From the NCBI GenBank assembly GCA_046545575.1, contig JBKGZM010000076.1, forward strand, positions 1 through 8,282: a DNA stretch of 8,282 nucleotides, in the 5' to 3' direction. How positions within the stretch are numbered: the stretch's first letter is position 1; the number at the start of each line of letters is the position of its first letter. Under the pieces are notes generated by a model. It saw only the letters and a program-made list of their open reading frames with translations, was not told the DNA's origin and ran no database searches. The stretch comes from JAGXOF01 sp046545575. Lineage in GTDB: Bacteria; Chloroflexota; Dehalococcoidia; SZUA-161; SpSt-899. The translations under genes and the position numbers were made by a program. Shown here piece by piece: positions 1-6,651 of the stretch.

Positions 1-435
1 ATGAAAGGGGTTTTCCTATTTTCCAAGTTTGTCATTCCTCACATGAAAGAGAAAGGATATGGCAAGATCGTCAACATCTCTTCAATAGGAGCAATCAATC
101 CTCCTGCTCATGAAGCCTCTTATAACAGCGCTAAAGCAGCGATTATCGGCCTTACATATGACCTCGCCCGTGAGCTGGCTCCCTTCAACATCTTCGTAAA
201 CGCTATCCTGCCAGGCCCCATACGCACAGCGTTCTACGACCACATGATAGGGTCCTTTACAGATAAGGGAAAAGACGACTTCTTCGCGAACATAGGGAAA
301 AAGGTGCCTTTGCAACGGATAGGCACGCCGGAGGACATCGCAGGCTCTACTCTATTCTTAGCCTCGGAGCTTTCGTCCTACGTCACGGGTGAAACATTGC
401 TTGTGTCCGGAGGACTGCCTCTAACACCGAAATAA
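1..435 (+). CDS. Short-chain dehydrogenase/reductase, C-terminal part (5' end outside window)
   Basis: NAD(P)-dependent oxidoreductase of the classical SDR superfamily, cytosolic, probably interconverting an alcohol and a ketone or reducing a 3-oxoacyl-type substrate. The visible 144 residues hold the catalytic half. NISS at 25-28 supplies the catalytic Ser (probably S28). The YxxxK motif is Y41-N-S-A-K45, 13 residues later as usual. PGPIRT follows at 71-76, and the C-terminal GxxxxVSGG segment is at 130-138. The N-terminal Rossmann half with TGxxxGIG is absent, although SDRs are usually about 250 residues, so the ATG at base 1 is almost certainly an internal Met and the gene starts off the left edge. 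The stop TAA is at 433-435, followed by a hairpin terminator about 90 nt on. FabG-like and 3-hydroxy-dehydrogenase roles cannot be told apart. Family is near certain; substrate is unknown. Confidence 0.9.
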   Translation: MKGVFLFSKFVIPHMKEKGYGKIVNISSIGAINPPAHEASYNSAKAAIIGLTYDLARELAPFNIFVNAILPGPIRTAFYDHMIGSFTDKGKDDFFANIGKKVPLQRIGTPEDIAGSTLFLASELSSYVTGETLLVSGGLPLTPK

Positions 436-731
436 GCCACACCGGCACTTCGTTGCGTGGACTGTAGGAGCCCTTAGCCTTCTCTAAAATGGAGAGCGCT
501 GGATCATAAGCCGCGTCAGAAAGGCGACTGCCCCTCCCCAAAATTTGGGAAGGGGCAGTTTATGTTACTCACGCCTTAGTTCCCCGGTTCGCATGATTAG
601 CATTCAAAACAGGAGATGCACTTCCAACCTCAATAATCCATCTTCGACAGTTAGTAATCGCAAAGCTGCCCAGTTGAACTAAGCCAGCGGGTATGAGAAT
701 ATAGGGAAAGAGCTATTGAAAGGAGACAAGT
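436..731 (+). other. Intergenic region between the SDR and the OYE-family reductase
   Basis: This 296-nt stretch has no convincing ORF or RNA gene. It holds the terminator hairpin described separately. Near the right end is TTGAAC (674-679), which could be a -35 element, but no good -10 lies at the right spacing; the AT-rich ATATAG at 699-704 is too far away. The promoter of the downstream gene is therefore not clear. The last bases carry AAAGGAG (719-725), a good Shine-Dalgarno sequence 6 nt before the ATG at 732. Confidence 0.5.
528..565 (+). terminator. Probable intrinsic terminator after the SDR gene
   Basis: The left arm CTGCCCCTCCC (528-538) pairs with GGGAAGGGGCAG (547-558) around an AAAATTT-rich loop, with one bulged A in the right arm. 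A short T-rich stretch, TTTATGTT, follows. The stem is GC-rich and strong but the U-tract is interrupted, so termination may be imperfect. It lies about 90 nt past the SDR stop and 170 nt before the next gene, which suggests the two plus-strand genes are separate transcription units. Confidence 0.6.
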
Positions 732-2732
732 ATGGAATCACGAACCAGGCCTAGCTCGATCCTTCAGCCCATAAGAATTGGCGCTGTTGATATAAACAAC
801 AGAATTGCCATGGCCCCCATGGGGATAGAGGGTCTGGTAGAACCCGACGGAAACCTCAGCAAGCGAGCAATCGACTACTATACTGAAAGGGCAAAAGGCG
901 GCGCAGGGCTGATTATCACTGGCCTCTTTAAAGTGGAAAATGAAATCGATGTTATGCCTGCGGGGACCTCTCTCGCCTCTGAGACAGGACTGGCTCCTCT
1001 TGCTGAACTCGCCGAGGCTGTGCATGCTCTGGGCTCAAAGATATTCGTGCAGCTTACCGCAGGGTTCGGTCGCGTTAGACCTCCTCTGGGGGGCAAAAGG
1101 GAGCTAGTCTCCGCTTCAGCGATACCAGGTTACTGGACGCCAGAAATTACCTGCAGGGAACTCACCACGGGAGAGATTGAAAGGATCGTGGAATGCTTCG
1201 GTCAAGCAGCTACGCTCCTTGCAAGAGCAGGAGTCGACGGGATAGAAGTGCACGCGGTACATGAGGGATATTTGCTCGATCAGTTTGCGATCAGCCTATT
1301 CAACAGAAGAACCGACAAATACGGTGGCGATTTAAGGAATAGACTACGGTTTGCCACAGACCTAGTGAAAGAGGTCAAGACAAGAGCCGGAAATAGCTTT
1401 GCGGTTGGACTCAGGTTCAGCGTGAAGAGTTACGTAAAAGACTGGAATAAAGGCGGCTTGCCCGGAGAGGAATTCGAGGAAAAAGGAAGGGATGTGCAGG
1501 AAGGACTCGAGGCCGCCGCCATTCTGGAGGAAGCAGGTTATGAGGCCCTGAATGCCGATGCAGGTACATATGATGCCTGGTACTGGGCTCATCCGCCAAC
1601 ATACCAGCAGCATGGGTGCTACCTTCCTTTAACCGAGAAACTCAAGGAGGTAGTGAACATCCCGGTTATCGTTGCCGGCAGGATGGAAGTGCCGGAACTG
1701 GCAGAGAAAGCACTCAACGAAGGCAAAGCAGATATGGTGGCTCTTGGGAGAGGCCTCCTGGCGGACCCGCAATGGGTGAGGAAAGTACAGGAAAACAAGC
1801 CAGATCGTATTCGCCCCTGCATGGGTTGTCATGACGGCTGCCTGGGGAGGCTCGCTAGCGGGAAGGGTCTTTCATGTGCCGTCAATCCTGCCGCTGGGCG
1901 AGAGAATGATTGCAGGATAAATCCAGCAAATGAACCCAAAAAGGTAATGGTCATAGGAGGTGGCATAGCCGGATTGGAAGCCGCGCGAGTGGCTGCCCTC
2001 AGAGGCCATCACGTCAACCTCTATGAGAAGTCCGGGCATCTGGGAGGGCATTTGATAGAGGCTTCGGTGCCCGATTTTAAAAGGGATTACGAGAGACTGT
2101 TGAACTGGTACAAACTTGAACTGGAAACCCTAAACATGCCCGTCCAACTAAATACAGAGGTTACGCCCGAGACCGTCGCAAAACAGCAGCCGGATGTGAC
2201 AATTATCGCTACAGGCTCATTCCCTGCCAGCTTTGATATTCCCGGACTCGCTGAACATAAAGTAGCGACAGCAACCGAGGCCCTGCTCGGAAAGAAAGAG
2301 ATCGGGCAAAGAACCCTCGTTGTCGGCGGCGGACTTATTGGCTGCGAGACAGCTCTCTGGCTGGCTCAACAGGGAAAGGAGGTTACCATTGTGGAGATGC
2401 TCGGCGAGTTAATGTCCGCGGGTATGCCTGTCCCGCATCCGAATAGAGTTATGCTTCTGGACCTCTTAAAATACCACAAGATAGATGTTCTGACGAACCA
2501 CAAGCTTCTGGAAGTCGTCGATGGAAAAGCAGTCCTCGTAGACAACGGACACAGGAAAACGCAGATTGACATAGATGGTGTCGTAATGTCCATCGGGCTG
2601 AACCTGGAGAAGGAACTTTACAATAGCCTGTCCGGTAGAATCCCTAACCTCTACGTTATCGGAGACGCAAACGAAGTCCGCAACGTTATGGGGGCTATTT
2701 GGGATGCGTACGAAGTAGCCCGGGCAATATGA
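732..2732 (+). CDS. FMN/4Fe-4S/FAD NAD(P)H-dependent oxidoreductase, 2,4-dienoyl-CoA reductase / enoate reductase type (old yellow enzyme family)
   Basis: A multi-cofactor cytosolic flavoenzyme predicted to reduce an activated C=C bond (enoate, enone or dienoyl-CoA), passing electrons from NAD(P)H through FAD and a 4Fe-4S cluster to FMN. Residues about 10-355 form the OYE TIM barrel. HEGYLLDQF (177-185) holds the probable proton-donor Tyr (Y180), followed by the family NRRTDKYGG motif (191-199); H287 may be the second active-site residue. Four cysteines, C363, C366, C370 and C382, give CxxC-x3-C-x11-C, the spacing of E. coli FadH. Residues 405-666 are the FAD/NAD(P) module, with GGGIAG (409-414) and GGGLIG (532-537) dinucleotide motifs and a terminal IGDA (643-646). 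At 666 residues it is full length, close to FadH. An insertion near 234-257 resembles clostridial enoate-reductase/Bai-type relatives rather than FadH. AAAGGAG supports the ATG. Family is firm; substrate is unknown. Confidence 0.93.
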   Translation: MESRTRPSSILQPIRIGAVDINNRIAMAPMGIEGLVEPDGNLSKRAIDYYTERAKGGAGLIITGLFKVENEIDVMPAGTSLASETGLAPLAELAEAVHALGSKIFVQLTAGFGRVRPPLGGKRELVSASAIPGYWTPEITCRELTTGEIERIVECFGQAATLLARAGVDGIEVHAVHEGYLLDQFAISLFNRRTDKYGGDLRNRLRFATDLVKEVKTRAGNSFAVGLRFSVKSYVKDWNKGGLPGEEFEEKGRDVQEGLEAAAILEEAGYEALNADAGTYDAWYWAHPPTYQQHGCYLPLTEKLKEVVNIPVIVAGRMEVPELAEKALNEGKADMVALGRGLLADPQWVRKVQENKPDRIRPCMGCHDGCLGRLASGKGLSCAVNPAAGRENDCRINPANEPKKVMVIGGGIAGLEAARVAALRGHHVNLYEKSGHLGGHLIEASVPDFKRDYERLLNWYKLELETLNMPVQLNTEVTPETVAKQQPDVTIIATGSFPASFDIPGLAEHKVATATEALLGKKEIGQRTLVVGGGLIGCETALWLAQQGKEVTIVEMLGELMSAGMPVPHPNRVMLLDLLKYHKIDVLTNHKLLEVVDGKAVLVDNGHRKTQIDIDGVVMSIGLNLEKELYNSLSGRIPNLYVIGDANEVRNVMGAIWDAYEVARAI

Positions 2733-2741
2733 TGCAGAATC

Positions 2742-2775
2742 ACAGCACTGCAGCCTATGGAGGTTGCAGTGCTGT
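2742..2775. terminator. Strong 15-bp hairpin between convergent genes (probable bidirectional terminator)
   Basis: ACAGCACTGCA (2742-2752) is perfectly complementary to TGCAGTGCTGT (2765-2775). The stem extends inward through a G-U pair and CCT/AGG to a 4-nt loop, ATGG. It begins 10 nt after the stop of the OYE-family gene and sits 32 nt beyond the stop of cupin A on the other strand, so it is placed to end or protect both transcripts. Neither side has a proper U-tract, so Rho-independent termination is uncertain. A smaller stem, AGCGC/GCGCT (2783-2797), lies beside it. Confidence 0.55.
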
Positions 2776-2807
2776 ATAAATCAGCGCGACCTGCGCTCAA
2801 CTCCCCG

Positions 2808-3746
2808 TTACGTGTACATCTTTGTAGGCCCCGCTGTGAAATGGAAGATGGGATTGTCTATCCTCCTGATGTTGAGCGGGCAGTGCTCCATCCCCGCAGG
2901 GACAAAGGCCACAAAGCTCTTATCCATGATGTGTTGCTCTCCGTTTATCCACAGCTCGACTTCACCACACAGGTCATGAATGTCATCCGTATTTGTCCCG
3001 AAGAAGCCGATCATCTCGGAAAACGGATGGGTATGAGCTTCTACCCCCGGTTCCTGAGTATGTTTTCCTCCAGGCCAGTACCAAACAGCCTCAGCGTAGA
3101 AGTTGGCATCCGGGACAACCTCACTGTCCAGATATACCACCCGCTGTGCCACTTCCTTGGGTATCTCGTGACGGTATTCAGGGAGCTTCAGGTTGGGTTT
3201 GTCCTGGAACACGAAATACTTGTTCAAGTCCAATCCAGCATATTCCCCACTTCCGCTAACCTCGGTATAGTCATACTGTTGAGAGGGAGCCAGGCTAAAA
3301 TGGAATATCGGCCTGTCGATTCTTCTGAATTGTAGCGGGCAGTGCTTCATCCCGGCCGGGATATACACGAAACAGCTTTTGGAGAAAACAAATTGCTGGT
3401 CCTCAAGCCAAAACTCAACCTCCCCACCCAGGTCATGAGGGTCATCAAAATTGGTCCCGAAAAAGGTAAATACCTCGTCAAAGGGGTGAGTATGGGGTCG
3501 CGGACCACCCCCTCTGCTCATCTTCGCGAGTTTCTCTTGATCTACCTTGTCCGGTGGGAAGAACCAGACACACTCCGAATAGAAGCACCCGGGAGCCTGC
3601 TCTCCATCCAACCACAGGACATGTTCCATAGGACGGTTCTTCCCTGGCTCGTACTCATCAAGCACCTCGCCAGGAGCGCCCCAGGGGAGTATGAGATTCT
3701 TTTTCAACTCCATCACAATATAGTTCCCATACTTCGATTCACTCAT
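2808..3746 (-). CDS. Bicupin protein A (two cupin domains, both metal sites intact)
   Basis: A 312-residue soluble protein with two tandem cupin (small beta-barrel) domains and no signal peptide. Domain 1 has H85-T-H87-PFD-E91 and, in the second motif PAGMKH, H135. Domain 2 has H238-T-H240-PFS-E244 and, in PAGMEH, H288. This is the usual 3-His/1-Glu set for Fe, Mn, Ni or Zn. Between residues 85-150 and 238-303 the halves are aligned without gaps at 153-residue spacing and about 62% identical. Further upstream the offset becomes 160, because domain 1 has about 7 extra residues before its HxH. Cupins include dioxygenases, isomerases, decarboxylases and sugar-binding proteins, so no reaction can be named; in an anaerobe an O2-using role is less likely. 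SD AAGAGGTGAT (revcomp of 3751-3760) lies just before the ATG. It is the last gene of the minus-strand series, 97 nt after DUF169-A. Confidence 0.88.
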   Translation of the reverse strand: MSESKYGNYIVMELKKNLILPWGAPGEVLDEYEPGKNRPMEHVLWLDGEQAPGCFYSECVWFFPPDKVDQEKLAKMSRGGGPRPHTHPFDEVFTFFGTNFDDPHDLGGEVEFWLEDQQFVFSKSCFVYIPAGMKHCPLQFRRIDRPIFHFSLAPSQQYDYTEVSGSGEYAGLDLNKYFVFQDKPNLKLPEYRHEIPKEVAQRVVYLDSEVVPDANFYAEAVWYWPGGKHTQEPGVEAHTHPFSEMIGFFGTNTDDIHDLCGEVELWINGEQHIMDKSFVAFVPAGMEHCPLNIRRIDNPIFHFTAGPTKMYT

Positions 3747-3843
3747 CTATATCACCTCTTAATTCATAAATTTAACACACCAGGCAGACACCCGGTTATG
3801 ATCCCACTTCGTTCGAAGCTCAGATAATCCTCATTTGAGGTTT
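3747..3843 (-). other. 97-nt spacer between DUF169-A and bicupin A
   Basis: Contains two small perfect inverted repeats, CTTCG-TT-CGAAG (3807-3818) and CCTCA-TT-TGAGG (3829-3840), the second immediately past the DUF169-A stop. They could act as RNA processing or stability elements between cistrons. They are short and lack a U-tract in the minus direction, so I do not call a terminator. I see no convincing promoter here. Confidence 0.35.
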
Positions 3844-4593
3844 TCACTCCTGCGCGTCCAGCCCCCATCTCCTGAACAACCTCCTGTAGAACTCTGGCTG
3901 AGGGAAATCGTGCTGCATGTACATACCTGAATGACTGTAGCTGAATTCCCCCTTGTCGAACTCTTTCACCCCCTCCACCAGCTTCGCTATCATATCCCTG
4001 GGAACTGAGAGGACAACCTCTTCCTCTGCAGCCAGTGCCCGGTTATAATCACCGATATCAGGCAGGGTAACCATAAGCTGTCCGCTCTGCATTACCGGCA
4101 CAATCTGATAAGCACAGGCCGGAGGGAAGAAGTGAGAATCCACATGGACCTCCTCGTTCTTAAAATGAGTTGGCTGTAAAATGGCCCTTAGTTGAGCAGG
4201 ATTGAAATAGATAAGTATAACATCAGGCTCAAAGTTAGCCGTTTTTAGGGGAGCAGAAACAATGCCCACATACTTATCCCTCTCAAAGGTCGGGAAAGAG
4301 ACAAATTGCTGAAGCTCAGGGTCCTGCGGTTTATCCACCAAACCATAAGCGATGAGGGGAGCAAAGCACCAGTTATCTTCCTTAAGCATGGCCACAGCCT
4401 CTCTCTGGCGCCGGGAGATGGCAAAGGCCTGGCACTGTGCAATGTGGATGCCTCGATCCCTCTTTGGCCTGACTGCACCGGCAGGGATATCCCCTTCATT
4501 CTCCAGCATCTTTGCCGCCAGGGGAGAAGTCCTCAGCAGTAACAGCCTTTCAAGCTCTTCGCCACAACGGTTGAAATCATTTAATGTCATCAT
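3844..4593 (-). CDS. DUF169 family protein A (short paralogue)
   Basis: A protein of the uncharacterised DUF169 (COG2043) family, 249 residues from the chosen start; the biochemical function is not known. Family-like features are the N-terminal LLLLRTSP (residues 17-24), VRPKRDRG (41-48), AQCQAFA, LKEDNWC and APLIAYGL. It is roughly half identical to the neighbouring paralogue over its whole length, with one gap: a 16-residue segment after YGLVDKP is missing here. Three cysteines, C54, C76 and C160, match C54, C76 and C176 of the paralogue exactly. The C-terminus shares DFPQPEFY and WGLDxQE. An upstream in-frame TTG at 4611 would add six residues, but it has no Shine-Dalgarno. The ATG at 4593 has GAGG 9 nt upstream and aligns with the paralogue's first Met, so I prefer it. 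No signal peptide or membrane segment is visible. Confidence 0.87.
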   Translation of the reverse strand: MMTLNDFNRCGEELERLLLLRTSPLAAKMLENEGDIPAGAVRPKRDRGIHIAQCQAFAISRRQREAVAMLKEDNWCFAPLIAYGLVDKPQDPELQQFVSFPTFERDKYVGIVSAPLKTANFEPDVILIYFNPAQLRAILQPTHFKNEEVHVDSHFFPPACAYQIVPVMQSGQLMVTLPDIGDYNRALAAEEEVVLSVPRDMIAKLVEGVKEFDKGEFSYSHSGMYMQHDFPQPEFYRRLFRRWGLDAQE

Positions 4594-4602
4594 TTTACCC
4601 AG

Positions 4603-4606
4603 CCTC
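4603..4606 (-). promoter_or_regulatory. Ribosome-binding site that decides the DUF169-A start
   Basis: On the minus strand, GAGG precedes ATGATG with 9 nt between it and the first ATG (4593-4591). It overlaps the region that would be coding if the TTG at 4611 were the start. It therefore argues for the 249-residue form over the 255-residue form. Confidence 0.55.
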
Positions 4607-4667
4607 GACAATAGTCAAGTAAATTTCAAGCCCTGATTTTGCACCATTCCGCTGACGAGCTTAGCTT

Positions 4668-5465
4668 CTATTCCTGTACATCCAGTCCCCACATCCTGAA
4701 CAGCATCTTGTAGAACTCTGGCTGAGGGAAATCAGGTCGCATAACCATGTCAAGATGGGTATAGCCAAGCTTCATCTCTTCAAAATGTCTGAGCCCCTGT
4801 ACTAATTTCTCTATTTTATCCCCGGGAACAGAGAAGATAGTCTGATCTTCCCCGGTCATTGCCCGTTCATACTCTCCCGGATCAGGAATGGTTATGCGAT
4901 ATTCGCCATCCAGCAGCACGGGAACAACGGAGAAAACACACGAGTCTATAGGATCAAACTCCGATTGCAGCAGCTTCCCTTCCTTATACTTTGCTGCAAG
5001 GAGCATGCTTCTCAATTGAGCGGTATTGGAATAGATGAGCACCAAATCGGGCTCAAAGGTGGCCGTTTCCAGCGGGCCAGAGAGAATGCCGATATACTTG
5101 CCATACTCCAGGCGAGGGAACTGTTTGGCAAGCTCCTTAGCAGCCTCACGACTTTCAACAAAATGCGGGTAATATATGTCCCCATTTGTACAATACTCTG
5201 GCATCTCCACCAGTCCATATCCTATCAAAGGGGCCCAGCACCAGTGATCCTCTTTCAGCATGGCTATGGTAGATTGCTGGCGACGCGACAGGGCAAAGAC
5301 CTGACACTGAGCAAGGTGATATCCACGATCTCTCTTCGGCCTGACGGCTTCTTCGGGAATATCCGATTCCCTATCCAACATTTTTACTGCTATCGGGGAT
5401 GTTCTCAATAGCAGCAACTTCTTAATCTCTTCTCCGTAGATGTTATATTCTTTTACTGTAGCCAT
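4668..5465 (-). CDS. DUF169 family protein B (long paralogue)
   Basis: A 265-residue DUF169 (COG2043) protein of unknown biochemical role, predicted cytosolic. The N-terminus MATVKEYNIYGEE leads into LLLLRTSP (17-24), VRPKRDRG (41-48), AQCQVFALSRRQ (52-63) and LKEDHWCWAPL (70-80). Cysteines C54, C76 and C176 are shared with paralogue A; C92 is not. A 16-residue stretch, within about 94-122 and rich in charged and aromatic residues, is present only in this copy. The end carries DFPQPEFY (245-252) and WGLDVQE. Conserved Cys and aromatic residues could suggest a cofactor or metal site, but that is inference. It starts with ATG behind GGAGG (revcomp within 5473-5478), 8 nt spacing. It lies 42 nt after cupin B and 74 nt before DUF169-A, consistent with co-transcription and a tandem gene duplication. 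Confidence 0.88.
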   Translation of the reverse strand: MATVKEYNIYGEEIKKLLLLRTSPIAVKMLDRESDIPEEAVRPKRDRGYHLAQCQVFALSRRQQSTIAMLKEDHWCWAPLIGYGLVEMPEYCTNGDIYYPHFVESREAAKELAKQFPRLEYGKYIGILSGPLETATFEPDLVLIYSNTAQLRSMLLAAKYKEGKLLQSEFDPIDSCVFSVVPVLLDGEYRITIPDPGEYERAMTGEDQTIFSVPGDKIEKLVQGLRHFEEMKLGYTHLDMVMRPDFPQPEFYKMLFRMWGLDVQE

Positions 5466-5472
5466 TCAACAA

Positions 5473-5478
5473 ACCTCC
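5473..5478 (-). promoter_or_regulatory. Shine-Dalgarno of DUF169-B
   Basis: Minus-strand GGAGGT lies 7-8 nt before the ATG at 5465, inside the 42-nt gap to cupin B. The short gap leaves little room for a promoter, so the gene is probably read from the cupin B transcript. Confidence 0.6.
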
Positions 5479-5507
5479 ATAGACCTACACATATCACACC
5501 CAGTTAC

Positions 5508-6431
5508 CTACGATTTCGGCTCGTGTATTCCGCTGTCGCCCCAGCCTTCCATCACATCGCCACAGTTGATCATAAATCCCATCTCGATGTGCGCGTGTTC
5601 GAACTTTTTCCATGTCAGGGGGCCATGCTTTACCCCCCTTGGGACCCACAGAGCCGATGTCGTATTAAAGGTAAGCGGCTGCCCTTCTACATAAAGCTCT
5701 ATCTCACCGCCAAGGTTAAGCGGATTCTCTGGATCACCTCCGAAATGTAGCAGAATCTCGTTGTACCTGTGGACATGCTCGTGGACATATGGGTTTGGCT
5801 CGGGGATATCGCATACCCAGCCAAGCTCGATATAGTGATTGGCTTCCGGCACCTGGGCGCTACTCATCAATGTCATAGAGGGGCTCTGACGATTTTTAAT
5901 CCCGGGACCTGCCTCATAAACGGGCTTTCTCACCAGGTACTTTTCATAATCAACATCATCCGTTTTCTCAGGCATGCCGCTCTTCGCTTCTGTAATACCG
6001 CTGCGGCCCCACCCTTCCTTGACACTGCCAGTACCGAGCATTATACCCATCTCGATGTGAGGCTTGCTAAACTTCTTCCAGATTACCGGTCCATGCCGTA
6101 CACCAGCGGGCACAAACGCTGCTGACGTAGTATTGAAGGTAAGCGGCTGCCCCCCAACGTAAAACTCTATTTCCCCACCGAGATCTTCGGGATTGTCGGG
6201 ATCACCCCCTATATGCAATACAATTTCGTCATAATCATGCACATGTTCGTGAACACTAGGATTTGGTTCAGGGATACCATATATCCAGCCGAACTCAATG
6301 TAATAGTTCGCTTCAGGCACCTGGGTATTGCTCATAAAGGTCATAGTAGGACTCTGGCGATTTTTGACCCCGGGAGGCGTCTCATACATTGGCTCCCTTA
6401 CCAGGTACTTTTCATAGTCAGGCTCAACCAT
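5508..6431 (-). CDS. Bicupin protein B (near-perfect internal duplication)
   Basis: A 307-residue soluble protein built of two tandem cupin units. Residues 5-148 and 161-304 align at a constant 156-residue offset with no gaps, and I count about 103 of 144 positions identical (about 71%). Each unit starts DYEKYLVR and contains KNRQSP, then HEHVH. Metal ligands in unit 1 are H63, H65, E69 and, in the second motif, H113; in unit 2 they are H219, H221, E225 and H269. An extra His (H61/H217) precedes each HxH. The GGDPxNP and LGGEIE segments between the two motifs resemble GTNxDD and GEVE in bicupin A, so the two proteins are probably distant paralogues. Reaction unknown. SD AAGGAGAGG (revcomp of 6440-6448) supports the ATG. 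It is separated from the URO-D gene by 220 nt with its own promoter candidate. Confidence 0.88.
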   Translation of the reverse strand: MVEPDYEKYLVREPMYETPPGVKNRQSPTMTFMSNTQVPEANYYIEFGWIYGIPEPNPSVHEHVHDYDEIVLHIGGDPDNPEDLGGEIEFYVGGQPLTFNTTSAAFVPAGVRHGPVIWKKFSKPHIEMGIMLGTGSVKEGWGRSGITEAKSGMPEKTDDVDYEKYLVRKPVYEAGPGIKNRQSPSMTLMSSAQVPEANHYIELGWVCDIPEPNPYVHEHVHRYNEILLHFGGDPENPLNLGGEIELYVEGQPLTFNTTSALWVPRGVKHGPLTWKKFEHAHIEMGFMINCGDVMEGWGDSGIHEPKS

Positions 6432-6651
6432 CCCTTATTCCTCTCCTTTCCATTAAAATTAGCCTCCTAGGAACATGTAACAGACAAAAATCTATCTGCC
6501 TGTCCGAATTTCCTTTGCTATACAGCATACAACGTTTGCCTTGGCCCGTCAATACTGTTTTCTCAAGCTCTCCTAACGCATTTATACAGCCAAAGGGGGG
6601 GTAAATCCTTTTCAGAAGAGCCTTAAAACAATCCCGGTCAGCCACTGCCCA
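6432..6651 (-). other. 220-nt gap between the URO-D gene and bicupin B
   Basis: The widest gap within the minus-strand series. It contains a promoter candidate at 6524-6552, the bicupin B Shine-Dalgarno at 6440-6448 and a run of seven G (6595-6601, plus strand). A 73-codon open frame crosses the gap from a GTG at 6645, but it lacks a ribosome-binding site and recognisable sequence, so I do not call it a gene. No clear terminator for the URO-D gene is visible, so partial read-through is likely. Confidence 0.45.
6524..6552 (-). promoter_or_regulatory. Candidate internal promoter for bicupin B and downstream genes
   Basis: On the minus strand TTGACG (6552-6547; 5 of 6 match to the -35 consensus) is followed by a 17-nt spacer and TATGCT (6529-6524; 4 of 6 match to -10). 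It lies about 90 nt upstream of the bicupin B ATG. It would allow cupin B, both DUF169 genes and cupin A to be expressed separately from the URO-D gene. Confidence 0.45.

Noticed and set aside
566..600. GGTTCGC in the intergenic region as a possible tRNA T-arm
   Set aside because: No acceptor or anticodon arms can be folded around it, and the context is an ordinary spacer.
2757..3827. Two long plus-strand open frames (192 and 161 codons) lying antisense to bicupin A
   Set aside because: They lie within the well-supported cupin gene, have no recognisable sequence or Shine-Dalgarno context, and are explained by codon bias of the sense strand.
4594..4611. TTG start giving DUF169-A six extra residues
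   Set aside because: No ribosome-binding site precedes the TTG, whereas GAGG precedes the ATG at 4593 and the paralogue's start aligns there.
6424..6645. A 73-codon minus-strand frame from a GTG between the URO-D gene and bicupin B, overlapping the cupin start by 8 nt
   Set aside because: The position is suggestive of coupling, but there is no Shine-Dalgarno, it crosses a C7 homopolymer and a promoter candidate, and the product shows no family features.
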